Shown: piece after piece, positions 53,564 through 64,000 of the stretch
Layout: every line of letters begins with the position of its first letter
Numbering within the stretch: position 1 is the stretch's first letter
Assembly (NCBI GenBank): GCA_030248215.1
Contig: JASANG010001358.1
Coordinates: 185,766-249,765 of the forward strand
DNA: 64,000 bases
Source of the DNA: Enoplolaimus lenunculus
Lineage: Eukaryota; Nematoda; Enoplea; Enoplida; Thoracostomopsidae
Direction: 5' to 3'
Position numbers and translations under genes: made by a program
Notes under the pieces: generated by a model
What the model saw: only the letters and a program-made list of their open reading frames with translations
Told to the model about the DNA's origin: nothing
Databases searched by the model: none

Positions 53564-53829
53564 CAATATTTTTAAGAAACCATAATTAATCTTCATTGAT
53601 ATTATTAGCCCAATCACACGCTATTTAGGTTCCAGGCTACATAGCTACAACTGAACCAGTTTTGGATTATAAAGGTCTAGGCCACCTCACTGCAGTTGCC
53701 AAACGTAACTTGAACTAAAAGTTACTATATTTTCAACTCCATACCCAATTTAGTTTTGAAATTTGAAAAACGTTTGTTGCAATTTGAACAATATTTAAAT
53801 TTTTCGTTTCAAAGTTACCTATGATTTTC

Positions 53830-55075
53830 ACCAAAACAGCCATAAACCAGAGGGGTTTCCATAGCCAAGGCGGGGGGGCCCGGGAGGGCTCAGCCCCGCC
53901 TGGAAGAGTTTTGCCTTCCTATCTAGAAAATTTTCAACCTTGCTTGTAAGTCATTGGAAATCCCTTGTATGCCCCTCCTGAAAAAGGTTTTGTCGCTATA
54001 GCGAGGTAAGCTGGCTACGGGACTGTCCAGGGGTTCTAGATGAGTAAGAATGAAGGCACGGACCATTCAACTGGTTTAGTTTCATTTTTTGTTAAAATAT
54101 GTTAGCTTTAAAAAATTGATTTACCCGAAAAAGCGTATTTATTCAGCCGAAGTGGTGGCGTACTCACAAGATAAATCCCTGGCTTATCCCCACGCAAAAA
54201 GCGACGTAGGGATTTCACATGTCAACCGAGGAAACTAACTGTGACGTCATAGTTCCTTTTGAACCTTTAACCAAAAATAATAAATACCGACACGCTCACC
54301 AGAACCAGTAGCCAGCTCGAAAAGCTAACGGGTGCCACAATCTATGACAAGCGGTGACATGTAAAGGATTCATATGACTTTCAGTTGGATCTAATTTTTT
54401 AAATGCTAAAATATTTGGCTGGGGGGACTGATACTGGGAAAGCATTATGCCCCCCCCTGACTTTGATGCACTTTGGTGACCCCCTATAGAAATGCGAAAA
54501 TAAACGTTTAAACTACAGAGAAGAGACTTTAAACTGGCATTTTTAGGTTCCCGTTTGTTGTCTTTAGCTATAACTTTTCGCGGATAAACCTGGTTCCAAA
54601 AAAATAATTATTCAATCGTTGCCTTCGAGCGAAGATATAAAATTAACAATTCAAACTTTGAGCGAGTAAGCCTAAACTAAATTGTGTCGCTGTTTTTAGA
54701 TGGTGTGGAGGGAACGGCAAACCCTAGCCTGGGTGCCCAACTTGTTTGAAATATGAGTTAAATTTTTGGTTTACCGATAAGTTTTAAAGGCTACGTTGAA
54801 GAAATTGAATGACCGATTCAGCGATTTATCCAAAAATCTGATCACTAAAGCCAGTTTAACACCGATTTGAAGTTCAAAATTTTAAACGGTTTTAAACAAA
54901 CATAAACGAAACCGGGCCCGTAGCCTAGCACGGACCAGGTGAACTCAGCCCTCCTGCAAATATTTTTGCCCCCCCACAAAATTTTCAACCTTGCTTGTAA
55001 GTCATCGAAACCCTTTGTATGTTTCTCTTGAAAAATGTTTACACCCGCTATCAAGGTGACCTGGCAACGGGCATG
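53830..55075. mobile_element. Two reversed GCC-D copies with plain sequence between
   Basis: 53830-54025 (GGCTCAGCCCCGCC ... TAAGCTGGCTACGGGAC) and 54913-55073 (GGGCCCGTAGCCTAGCACG ... TGACCTGGCAACGGGC). 54030-54910 shows no gene and no family I could name, except short GAAAATTTT-type scraps. Confidence 0.55.
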
Positions 55076-55291
55076 AATGAGAGCCGACGGTTTTATCGGC
55101 ATTTGTTTACTTTCCCTCAATAAAAGTTCCTTCATACAAATGATTGGGTTCAAGGGTTTAGGCTTGGACTCCTGGCTTAGCCTAAGCCTAAGTCTAAGTC
55201 TAGCATTAAGAAAATATAATAAACAATAGTAACACTTTTGCCTTTTATCATTTTTTCTTTCATCTCAAGTGGCGCCCTAACAAGGGTTTCT

Positions 55292-55583
55292 GCCAATGTA
55301 AAGAACACGAGAGGAATAAAGGATATTCCTAAGCCTAAAGCCTAAGCCTAAGCGTAAGAATGAGCATATTCCTAAACCTAAGCCTAAGCCTAGCCCTAAG
55401 CCTAAGCCTAAGCAAAGTCAAAAAAATTAGTCTAAAGCTTTAAGCTTACTCTTTTCTAATACCGCACAAAAACGTTCCACCCCTGATCTTTTCATGGTCC
55501 GAAATGTGTAGCCCCTTGTACAAAGTTGGACACTGGCTTGAAGCCCGCATAAAAACGTTCCGCCCCTGATCTTTATACATGGC
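55292..55583 (-). mobile_element. TG-A element plus a second right end
   Basis: GCCAATGTAAAGAACACGAG ... CGTTCCACCCCTGATCTTTT (to 55502). A lone right end, AACGTTCCGCCCCTGATCTT, follows at 55553-55583. Confidence 0.75.
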
Positions 55584-55816
55584 CGCCAGAGGTTTCAATA
55601 CCAACTGCCCTCGCAACATTCAATCGACCTACGCAGTTTGAAATTGGCATATCAGGAAAAAATCAATAATTATCCCACAATCTGGTTCGTTAGTTTTATC
55701 AGCATTAGCAAATCACAAAATGGTCACTCGAGAATTTACCAAATTGCCATACGGATTACAAAACGAAAACAATTGTCATTATTTTATATGTCCCCGCATA
55801 TCTCAAATTGAGTCAG

Positions 55817-56080
55817 TTCAAGCAAGAGTGGATGATCACTGTTTATAACAAGAGTGTGCAACTGGGTACATTCTGTGTATATATTAAAGAACGTACTTTT
55901 CACGCGTTGCGTTTTTGGTCTACCCCCCTTGTTTAGGGGGTTTTATGCAGTTTTATATAGTAGTAAAGGAGGAAATTGTAACAACAATAATGCAACGCGT
56001 GCTGGTACATTCTTTAATACACAGAATGTACCCAATTGCACACTCTCGTTATAAAGAGTGATCGTCCACTCTTGGTTCAA
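55817..56080. mobile_element. Long inverted-repeat element (GAGTGTGCAAC family), whole copy
   Basis: The left arm reads TTCAAGCAAGAGTGGATGAT, GAGTGTGCAACTGGGTACAT, TCTGTGTATATATTAAAGAA. The right arm is the complement, ending GATCGTCCACTCTTGGTTCAA. Arms of about 100 bp surround a short centre. Other copies lie in 2925-3930 and at about 32050-32280. Confidence 0.75.
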
Positions 56081-56089
56081 GTGATGTTT

Positions 56090-56700
56090 AAAAAGCCAAC
56101 GGTGCGCGCAGTGGCGTAGCTTTGATTTCAGTTCGGAAGGATATATTTCGAACGAAGGGAGTTTGTGAGAAAATTACTACTCGGGAAAACATCTGGTTCA
56201 AATAACTACTATCCGCATGAAATTTTCGTGAGATTTGAATATATAGCATATTAAGGTTGACATCTATTAAAAATATTAGGCCAGTTTGAGACGTCTGTTT
56301 GACGTTTACTTTAGGAAACGACTACAATTGTGACATCTAATCGAACCCGTCTCGGGAAAAAGTAGTTGGTAGAAAAAATTTTGAACCGGGATTCAGCCTT
56401 TTTAGTCGCCTCAGAAAAGGCCGTGGAACGATTTGTTTAAACCCAGCCTTACTTGCGACTCAAATGACTACCTTATCGGCTTTTAAGCTAGATTTAGCAA
56501 TATTTAAATTTTTTACGCATATTCATTCACACTGAATTGTTCGTAACTTTTGAAATTTCGTAACTTTTAAAATTCAGACTAAGATGTTTCGCTGAAATAT
56601 GGTTCGTAATGAGAGACACGAATTTAACTCAATCTTGTGTCTGAAATTTGATTTCAGTCAAATTTTATTATATTAAATTCCATATGGCGACCATGTAAGT
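56090..56700. other. Stretch without recognised features
   Basis: No gene, no named repeat. Short direct repeats GTAACTTTTGAAATTTCGTA near 56550 only. Confidence 0.4.
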
Positions 56701-56701
56701 T

Positions 56702-56928
56702 TAACCCCTTCTCACATTGAGTTGCCTGTAGGCAACTCAGCGCAGTGTATATACGTTAAATAGTATATATCGCACCGTGTTTAACAATTCCAACACCTAT
56801 ACATAGTGCTAAACCACCACAAGACGGGAGAGCACGCCTCCCACTCCAGTCACTGGAGTTCGAATCCTAGCATAAAAGTAGGTCTCAGGGGAAATAGAAA
56901 ATATTCATGTGAGAAAGGGATAAGAATA
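56702..56928 (+). mobile_element. TRT element
   Basis: AACCCCTTCTCACATTGAGT ... ATTCATGTGAGAAAGGGAT. The A-box part is deleted (GGGAGAGCACGCCTCCCACT), but the B box GTTCGAATC and the tail are kept. Confidence 0.75.
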
Positions 56929-57007
56929 CTGACGAATCCCAAGATGGTCCTTCGGATCTTGGTCCTTAAACAGGGGTCAATTCCAAAATTTTGTGTTAAA
57001 ATTTAGT

Positions 57008-57546
57008 GTGGCTGTGAGTTGATTTTAACTCAGAATGAATTGAATCCACTCAGAAGTCTGAAATCTTAAAATTAGGAATTTGAGAACTCAGAATTTTGAA
57101 TTGTTTGAACTCATTTTGGGTTAATTAATTAACGCAGCAAATTTAAATCAGCTCAGAGTGAGTTAATATTTACTGTTATTAACCATTTATTACATGGATA
57201 TTTTACATTTCGTCTGAGACCTACTTTTACGCTAGGATTTGATCTCCAGCGACAGCAGTGGAAGGCGCTTACTATTCCCACTCAGATATAGGAGCTTGAT
57301 GCTCTAGCCCGAGGGGGCGCTCATGTCTTATGGTGATTTAGTACTATGTATACGAGTTGCAATTGTCAAAAACTGTGCGCTATATAATATTTAACATATA
57401 TACACTGCGCTGAGTTGCCCATAGTCAAATCTATGTGAGAACGGGTTATAGATAGTAAACTGAAAATATTTCGCTTAAATCACAAATAACCGCAAATAAC
57501 GAATTCTTTCCCAGTTGATTAATCGACTTATTGGAATTTATTGTGG
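57008..57546. mobile_element. PAL-1 element carrying a reversed TRT copy
   Basis: 57008-57180 is the PAL-1 left part (GAGTTGATTTTAACTCAGAA ... GTTAATATTTACTGTTATTA). 57190-57447 is TRT on the minus strand (right border ATGTGAGAACGGGTT). 57510-57546 is a PAL-1 end (CAGTTGATTAATCGACTTAT). TRT therefore seems to have entered PAL-1. Ends are worn, so this is less sure than the other nests. Confidence 0.5.
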
Positions 57547-57837
57547 TTGCGTTAAAAATATCATTTTTCAAGTAAAAACGTTTACACATATACGATTCGA
57601 TACCGAGTCATGAACAAAAATAATATCCGAAACCCGAGATAAACAAGGTTTTTTTTCTCTGAAGTGATACTCAAACCGGTAGGATTATCCACGAGTTACG
57701 GGTTTCGGTGTGCTTGAATTTTAGTGTTTATGCGCGTTTTCAACACAAAATCTACTTTCAAACTTTAGCAAACAAATAAACAAAGCATTGAAAGATAATT
57801 ATACTTTAGACTTTAGCAATTGATGGACTTGTGAGTC

Positions 57838-58010
57838 CATGCCCGTAGCCAGAGGGGGGGTGGTCCAAGAAGGCTCAGCTTCGCCCCTGAAAAAAATTGC
57901 CGCACCCCTAGAAATTTTTCACGCTTGCTTACAAGGCATCGGAAACCCTGTGTCACATGAAAAATGTTTAGTCCACCCAAGTAAAGTGAGCTGGCTATGG
58001 GCCTGGCTGA
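57838..58010. mobile_element. GCC-D element, reversed
   Basis: CATGCCCGTAGCCAGAGGGG ... GTGAGCTGGCTATGGGCCTG. Confidence 0.65.
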
Positions 58011-58062
58011 GTAGACAAGGGGAAAACAAGTGGAAGGGGTGGTAGCCTGAGGTAAAAAATAG

Positions 58063-58544
58063 CGGGATGTAACCGGATATCCGTTTTCGTTTCCGTTAAA
58101 AATCGGCTATGGCCCCCAGCACACAAACACCCCAACCGGTTTTCGCTTAGGCTTAGAAAGCTATACTGGTCGCGAGGTGCAGGCTTGCGGAGTCCGGCGC
58201 CAGTATAGATATACTGGAAGTTCTATTAATGTTATGCTCAAAAATAAGTTGTAAATCACGTATATATTTGGCAATTTTTCGTTTTATATATGCTGCAATT
58301 GTTCAAAATGAAGTAAAAATTACGAGATTTAGCGAAAATCTTGAAATTTTCGGTGTATCCGCTATTTTTTCTTTAAAATATTAGTAAGCTTGGTGAATAT
58401 TTGCATACCTCAATTGGGTTGGCAGAAATATAAAACATCTTTGACACTTTTATACTTCAACATCCTTTTTCCGTTTCCGTTAATTTGATTTACTATCCAT
58501 TTCCGTTTCCATTTTCGTTATTTTTACTATCCGTTTACACCCAG
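58063..58544. mobile_element. HAT family element with 8-bp duplication
   Basis: CGGGATGTAACCGGATATCC ... CTATCCGTTTACACCCAG. Flanks AAAAATAG (58055-58062) and TAAAATAG (58545-58552) agree at seven of eight positions. It holds a GC-richer insert near 58110-58210. Confidence 0.75.
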
Positions 58545-58997
58545 TAAAATAGCGATCTTAAAAATAAACAAGTTACACAAAATGTGTAGTTATTGTACAT
58601 AAAACAGGTGAACGTCGTTAATAAATAAGCCTAAGCCTAAGCATGAGCCTAAACATACTAGAGAATTAACTCTGTTTTAGTAAAAATTACCTTGACTGTT
58701 TCTGTTCATTCCGCAAGCAATTCTTGCGGGATTACTCGTTTTAAGACTCGGTATAATATGGTATGTTTTAAGAAATTCGATACATCTTGCGGTTCCAAAT
58801 CGTGGGGATACTTTAGTGCTTAAAACAGTAAACAATAAAATATTATAAGAATAATAAGAATAATAATAATACTGTTAATAATAAATGATAATATATTGGT
58901 GTCATAATGAAATACAGCAACGATAATATATAATGTAGTAAAAATAGAAATAGTAGTAATAACCTTAAAATTTGTATTACTATTACTAAAACCGCTA

Positions 58998-59027
58998 TTA
59001 ATAATAATAATAATAATAATAATAATG

Positions 59028-59070
<43 letters not shown>

Positions 59071-59150
59071 TAATAATAATAATAACAACAATAATAATAA
59101 TAATAATAATGATAATAAAGATAATAATAATAATAATATTAATAATAATA
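58998..59150. repeat. (AAT)n microsatellite, about 150 bp
   Basis: Nearly pure AATAATAAT with a few GAT and AAC steps; frames over it read poly-Leu or poly-Ile and are not genes. Confidence 0.95.
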
Positions 59151-59159
59151 ATAACGATA

Positions 59160-59640
59160 ATACTCCGAATATAACATAGAATCGCTGGGCCCGGTGACGT
59201 AAACAAGCACCGGCCACTCTCTTCTGAACAGACGCAAATCCTTTAAAATTTTAAATTTTAGTTCAAATATTTTCGTTTGAAAATTAAAACAAAGTTTTGA
59301 TTAAAATTCCAAGAATAAATATCATATCTCATTTTAATATCGGCAAAGATGACTTGAGGGTTTTTGTGGCCAACGGCAAAAAAATTATGCTCGTTTTGGT
59401 GCAAGTTTAATACTACCAAGTTTTAATTAAATCCGTTCTAAGTCTCTGAAAAACTTCGAATATGTATTTCCGGAGGCAACAGTATCATTTCAAGGGCTTG
59501 TGTCTGTAAAGTTTAAAAATTGAAGGATAGTAGATATATTAATCTATGGGATAAGGTCAAACAGCACTTAAATTGGTCCATGCTAGTCACCGAACCTTTC
59601 CACCTGGATACACGGAGTGGGGGGCTGAAAGACCCGGTAG
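59160..59640. other. Stretch without recognised features
   Basis: AT-rich, no gene or named repeat seen. Confidence 0.4.
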
Positions 59641-59651
59641 GCATAGGCTAA

Positions 59652-60330
59652 TGCGGGGTTCACGTTATAACCGGTGCAGCTTGGGACACGTTTTGTCTCT
59701 ATTAGACTATTTGGTAACATTTTGTCTGCATATAAACCCCATATCGTATTCAAAAATTCGTATTTGTCTGCTATTATCATGGTGTGGATCACCTTTTGTA
59801 CTTCAATATCATATGATATTTGAGGTATTGTTCGCGAATATCATATGACATACTTTCAAATGTCTGTACACTTGAGGTAACATGCACAAATTGTCCTGTT
59901 GAATATCATATGATACTAGAATTTGAAATTTGAATTTTTGAATTTTGAAGCTGTGGTTCTAAGCGATTTTGTGTCGGAAACGATCTGCAGGCGCGTATTT
60001 AGTATTTAAAGCACATTTGTGCCGCTGCCGTCCAACTTTTTATTCATTTATTAGTACACAAACATTACTTTGTCCCGCTGAATATCATATGATATTCGTT
60101 GAAATTTTGGAATATCATATGATATTCGCATAAATGTCCCACAGTATCACGTGACATACCGTCCTTTGTACACATTGATCATTTGAGAGCGGTGGTTTGT
60201 AAGCGAATGTCATATAGCATTCGAGTTTTGTCTGTTCACCCGATATGAGTGCTCGAATTTTAACGTTGACGTCGAATCAACATGGGACAAACCGTGTCCC
60301 GCCTGCTCCGGTTATATCGTGAACCCCGCA
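59652..60330 (-). mobile_element. HARB element, inverted second copy
   Basis: TGCGGGGTTCACGTTATAAC ... ATATCGTGAACCCCGCA, flanked by TAA at 59649-59651 and 60331-60333. It aligns end to end with the reverse complement of 42207-42884 and keeps the ATATCATATGATAT palindromes. Confidence 0.85.
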
Positions 60331-60609
60331 TAAGGCTCAGGGTTAGTAAGATGGCATTATGATTAACAGTTGTAGAAAAGGGTTAAGGATGGCTCAAGCG
60401 GAGAATAAATTTACATCCTGCGCCGCGTCCGTATTCTCAAATGTGTGTAGCACCTATCACCAGTTGGGAATGGGACGTGTAACTTTGGGACCAGCGCATT
60501 GTGAGGTTCGAAATTCAGCTCGAGTTTTACAAGCAATAAAAATCCAATAGTGACATCGTTACTTTGTCCAATTTCAGCTTACAAATGTGTGTTCATTTTT
60601 GTTTCGAGA

Positions 60610-60925
60610 ATTCGGCCCATGCAAACATCAGGGGCGCAACGTTTTTACTGTGGGACTGCAGTAGAGTAAGCTTAAGCTTTAGACTAATTATTTTTTTGCT
60701 TGACCTAGGTTTAGGTTTACGCTTAGGCTTAGGAATAAGCTTAAAATACTGTTCCGTCCGTGTGTTTTATATTTGCCGAGAATTCTATGAACTCAAAAGT
60801 ACATTATTTTTGCAACAAAAAACTCGGCCAATGTATAGAACAAAATCGTATCAGTAGTATAAACATATTCCATTGCCTATAAAGCCTAAGCCTCAACCGA
60901 AGACGAAGCCTATTTTATTACCCAG
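60610..60925. mobile_element. TG-A copy and a shortened TG-A in opposite orientation
   Basis: 60615-60775 (GGCCCATGCAAACATCAGGG start, TTTTATATTTGCC end, TTAGGC on plus). 60828-60925 starts GGCCAATGTATAGAACAAAA with CCTAAG on plus and lacks its end. 60960-61310 holds nothing recognised. Confidence 0.65.
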
Positions 60926-61316
60926 TCGAGACGTATTGGGGACTTTTTTGAGACCGGAAAACAAGTACCCGGGTGTGGGTTGTTACGTGATTCTTGTATG
61001 CTCTGCAAAAAAAATTAAAATAACAGAAATATTAAAACTTTAAAGTGGTTGTGAGAAATTAAAAAAGCTTAAAAAATTCAAAATTTGATAGATTTCGGCA
61101 TACGCGAGCCAGTCTCTAACGATAATAATAACTTTTATTTAAAGTGGTGGGTTCGTGACAACAGCCAGGCAACACAACAGCCGCGTCAAACGCGTTTGTG
61201 TTTTTATTTCGAAATAAAATAAGATTTGAATAAAAAAATTTAAATTTTTTAAAATTTTAATTGAAATATTCTACGATCCCACGCACGTTTCGGTTATCAC
61301 ATGCAGTGTTTTTATA

Positions 61317-61530
61317 CTGCAAAAAATGGTGAGTCAAATTGAGTCTCTCCGAAATAGGCTCTACGGGACGACACAAAGTGAAGAGTCAAATTCGACTCTG
61401 CCAGTATTAGTCAAACGTGCGACTCCGTGAGTTGAATTGAACTCTGGCGGAGTCAAATTTGACTCAGTTTGTGTAGTTCCGTAAGAGCGTGTTTTGGAGA
61501 GAGTCAACTTGACTCACCATATGTTGCAGC
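61317..61530. mobile_element. PAL-2 element
   Basis: CTGCAAAAAATGGTGAGTCA ... GACTCACCATATGTTGCAG. More worn than most copies. Confidence 0.8.
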
Positions 61531-61634
61531 GGCTGAGCTAAAATCTGTGCACGCACTCAACATATATATACGTAGATGGATGTCTATTTCGAGAAGATAT
61601 ATACTTCAAGCTCAAGCTTTTGTGCAAGGTAAAA

Positions 61635-61798
61635 ATCGTTTAATTCAACGGATAATTGCAATACCGGATATATATCAGTAATTGGTGGAGCAGGGCTGGA
61701 TCAAAATAAATAACAGTCCGTAACTGAATAACAAGGGGAGTACCCTCTGGAGAGGCCAAATAAATATCAGTCCCAATCTTATTCGGCTCGCTACAGTA
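61635..61798. mobile_element. Right half of the element at 30072-30526
   Basis: Shares GTTTAATTCARCGGAWAATT, TAACAGTCCGTAACTGAATA and the end TCTTATTCGGCTCGCTACAG. 61800-62220 holds no named feature. Confidence 0.65.
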
Positions 61799-62227
61799 TG
61801 CGATTGGCTTCTGTTAACATTTCTGGTATTCATTTTTTCTACTAATCAAGCTGTATGTGCCTTGTATCCGCAATTCTTATTTAATTCAGATGCCACTTGA
61901 AATTACATTTATCGCATTTGAATGAAAATTATGCAACTTCCACAATATCATGCGTACACCAGGTGACTTTTGATGGGGTAATGTCCAGCGCAGTGATGCC
62001 GAAAAACAACTTCAGCGCGCAGCAAACAGAAGTCAAAAACTATTGAAACATTGATATACGTTTTTTGACACATATGTGTATTTATAGTTTATTAGCTCAA
62101 TAAAACACTATAGAGTGTCAAACACTCAGCTGGTATCATTTTTATAATAAGCATTAACCAAGGGCATAGACAAAATTTAATTTCTGGAAGGTCAGGGTAT
62201 ATATATTCATTTTTACTCTGTAGGATC

Positions 62228-62431
62228 GGCCAATGTCAAAAACAGTGGCGGAACAGTATTATAAGCATATTCCAAGCCTAAGCCTAAACGTAAGCCTAAA
62301 CCTAAGCGTAAGAATGAGCATATTCCTTAGCCTAAGCCTAAGTCTAAACCAAGCAAAAAATAAGTCAAAAGCTTAAGCTTAGTCTTTTCTAGTCCCACAG
62401 AAAACCGGTGCGCCCCTGATCTCTACATGGG
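62228..62431 (-). mobile_element. TG-A element
   Basis: GGCCAATGTCAAAAACAGTG ... GCGCCCCTGATCTCTACATG then GGTC. Confidence 0.8.
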
Positions 62432-62674
62432 TCAACAGGTTATGCTAATGCTTTTAAAAGTACTTTATTGACGTCTTTTCTAATATTTGGCAAATCGGTA
62501 AATTCTAAAATCCCTTGCTTAATATTACGCCCCTGGCATTAATATGAAGCTTTTAGTATATTTCAGGTTCAGAATGTCCAAGGTGTAACGATAAACCCGA
62601 ATTGCGATGCTGATTGGCATAGAAACATCGGAAAAAAATCTGAAATAGTAATAGTATTATTAAATTTAGAGCAA

Positions 62675-62757
62675 TATATATACATATATATATTTATATT
62701 AAATTATATATGTATACATGTATATGTATATGTATATATGTATATACATATTTTTTG
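62675..62757. repeat. TA/TATG microsatellite
   Basis: ATATATACATATATATATTT and TATGTATATGTATATATG runs. 62870-62995 then holds a CCTAAG-bearing scrap related to 19180-19360. Confidence 0.85.
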
Positions 62758-63065
62758 TTGCAGCTGCAATTGTGAATTTAGCAATAAAATATACGATGCT
62801 TGCATTATTGTTTTTGGTTTTTAACCTAAGCTAAGAGCCAGCTCACTGAAGTCGATATTTAAGCCTGAACCCATGCTTATGCATAATCTTAAGCCTAACT
62901 GTAAGCCTAAGTGTCTAGGCCAAGACGAAAACCTCCCAGTCTCGAAGTCCTTCAGTCTTTTTTCTCCCTAAAGGCAGGTCCCTAACATTGGCCCAATAAA
63001 CCTGTTTATTAGTCGCATTGGCAAAAGTGTGCAGCATCTGTCCCTAGCGGGTAAAGAAGGGTTCC

Positions 63066-63243
63066 GCTATACTTGTCGTGCGTGCCGTACGTCATCCGTA
63101 CGGCGCCGTCCGTCATCATACGGTATCATACGTGAGTTACTAGCGTAAGATACCGCACCGTGATGCACGGCACCGGACGGTGACGGCCAGCACCGTACGC
63201 GGTAACGTATGGCGCTGGACGTCATCAAAAGCGTATAGCGCTA
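63066..63243. mobile_element. PAL-3 element
   Basis: CGCTATACTTGTCGTGCGTG ... GTCATCAAAAGCGTATAGCG. GGCGCCGTCC in the left arm pairs with GGACGGTGACGGCC-type sequence in the right. Confidence 0.75.
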
Positions 63244-63349
63244 CCCTTAGTCGTTTTGACGTGTCCCTAAAACCTAAGCTTGCGCCAAAAAACTAGTTCA
63301 AAGCGTTGTACTCTATTGCAGTCAACGCTAAAAATAACAGCTAAAACAT

Positions 63350-64000
63350 GGACAATTAGTCACTATTAAATAAATTTCCGAAACTAAACTTTACCAACAA
63401 CATACCAGTGGTCAGTTTCGTGCCAAGATTTGAGAAAAATCCATTTCAAATTCGAATTCCCATTCAACAACGCGTGCAGTTCGCACGCGACGGTCACACC
63501 AGGCAGGAAGGGATCGTTTGTTGTAGCAGTTTCGTTAAGTTCGCTGATCCAAAAAACCGTAAATTAACAAAGATTTTAAATTAAACTTTAATTAAATATT
63601 ACGCTAATAACTAAACGCATCAATTATACTTAAATTTGACGAGTAAAATCAAAATTAAATCATTTATCTCATAAAAAATAATAATTAATTTACTTAGCTA
63701 ATAATTAGCATTATTATTAGATACTTAGCTAATAAGCTTTATTATTAAAAATTGTTTAGCTATTTTGTAATAAAAATTACATAGCTACTGTACAATCTAT
63801 TATTGATAGCTATGTACAATCTATTATTGATAGCTAATCATTAAGGTTTTAATAAAATATTCAGTAAGTACCAGGGGCCATTGTTAAGCTTAACATTTAA
63901 AAAATATTGTTCTATGTTCCTCGAAGTTTACGTAATTAGGTTTTTGGCAACCGCACCGATTTAATTTGTATTATAAGCTTAAATAAATTTTTTCAAAGCA
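63350..64000. other. Right edge: GC-richer patch, then AT-rich sequence
   Basis: 63380-63560 is repeat-free and open in one plus frame for about 75 codons (…PVVSFVPRFEKNPFQIRIPI…) without a Met or clear splice sites; this is too weak to call a gene. 63560-63900 is about 80% AT with TTATTATTAG and GATAGCTATGTACAATCTAT repeats. Confidence 0.35.

Noticed and set aside
58820-59217. Two ~125-codon minus-strand frames rich in Leu and Ile
   Set aside because: They translate the (AAT)n microsatellite and have no start context or motif.
4645-62431. True interstitial telomere arrays
   Set aside because: The TTAGGC runs are short, degenerate and always inside elements with their own ends, so they are not head-to-tail telomeric blocks.
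62560-62640. Possible zinc-ribbon exon (GSECPRCNDKPELRC)
   Set aside because: Only about 15 codons after an acceptor-like site, with a stop at once and no partner exon.
1-64000. CRISPR array
   Set aside because: Tandem arrays here have no unique spacers between repeats, and the genes are eukaryotic with introns.
1-64000. Retrovirus, LTR element, Polinton or other virus fossil
   Set aside because: No reverse transcriptase, integrase, protease, capsid or long terminal repeat sequence was recognised in any frame.

Overview
This window looks like an animal nuclear genome: gene-poor, AT-rich, with intron-split genes carrying GT-AG junctions and packed with short non-autonomous DNA transposons. 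A relative of nematodes, or another ecdysozoan, fits best. The reasons are a myoinhibitory-peptide precursor with W(X6)W peptides ending in LW-amide like those of nematodes, and dozens of elements laced with TTAGGC/CCTAAG, the nematode telomere unit. This placement is inference; no rRNA or mitochondrial marker is present.

Five genes can be supported. (1) 1593-10027 (+): the last eight exons of an ABCG1/ABCG4-like half transporter, whose 5' part lies left of the window. (2) 15181-18879 (+): a complete three-exon voltage-gated K+ channel subunit of the Kv2/Shab type, with a zinc-type T1 domain and an S6 gate that lacks the second proline. (3) 25299-32608 (+): a three-exon model for an unrecognised protein with a long disordered Q/H-rich N-terminal part, one membrane helix and a short tail. 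(4) 40556-48133 (+): most of a bHLH-PAS transcription factor of the Sim/Trachealess/HIF class, ending just after PAS-B. (5) 49893-50435 (-): a single-exon MIP/allatostatin-B neuropeptide precursor. A 156-residue minus-strand frame at 34188-34658 is doubtful and overlaps a cluster of CCAAT boxes. There is no operon logic. The genes are unrelated in pathway, though channel, PAS factor and neuropeptide would all fit neural expression.

Nearly everything else, including most intron sequence, is repeats. I use working labels. TG-A and TG-B are elements of about 150-270 bp with TTAGGC arrays. PAL-1 is about 250 bp with ends CACTGTAAATT and TA target duplication. PAL-2 is a ~210 bp near-perfect palindrome with ends CACTGCAAAAAATGG. 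PAL-3 is a CG-rich palindrome. GCC-D has GCCCGTAGCC ends. HAT is a 350-480 bp family with CAGGGTG-like ends. HARB is 678 bp with TAA duplication. TRT has terminal inverted repeats around a tRNA-like core. Several are nested, which gives empty-site comparisons and relative ages. No retrovirus, LTR element or Polinton part was recognised.

Layout: 1-10.1 kb ABCG 3' half with repeats in every long intron; 10.1-15.1 kb repeats; 15.2-18.9 kb Kv gene; 18.9-25.2 kb mostly sparse sequence plus HAT, PAL and a poly(A) tract; 25.3-32.6 kb Q-rich membrane protein; 32.7-40.5 kb repeats and the CCAAT cluster; 40.6-48.1 kb bHLH-PAS gene; 49.9-50.4 kb MIP gene; 50.5-64 kb repeats, microsatellites and AT-rich sequence without a supported gene.
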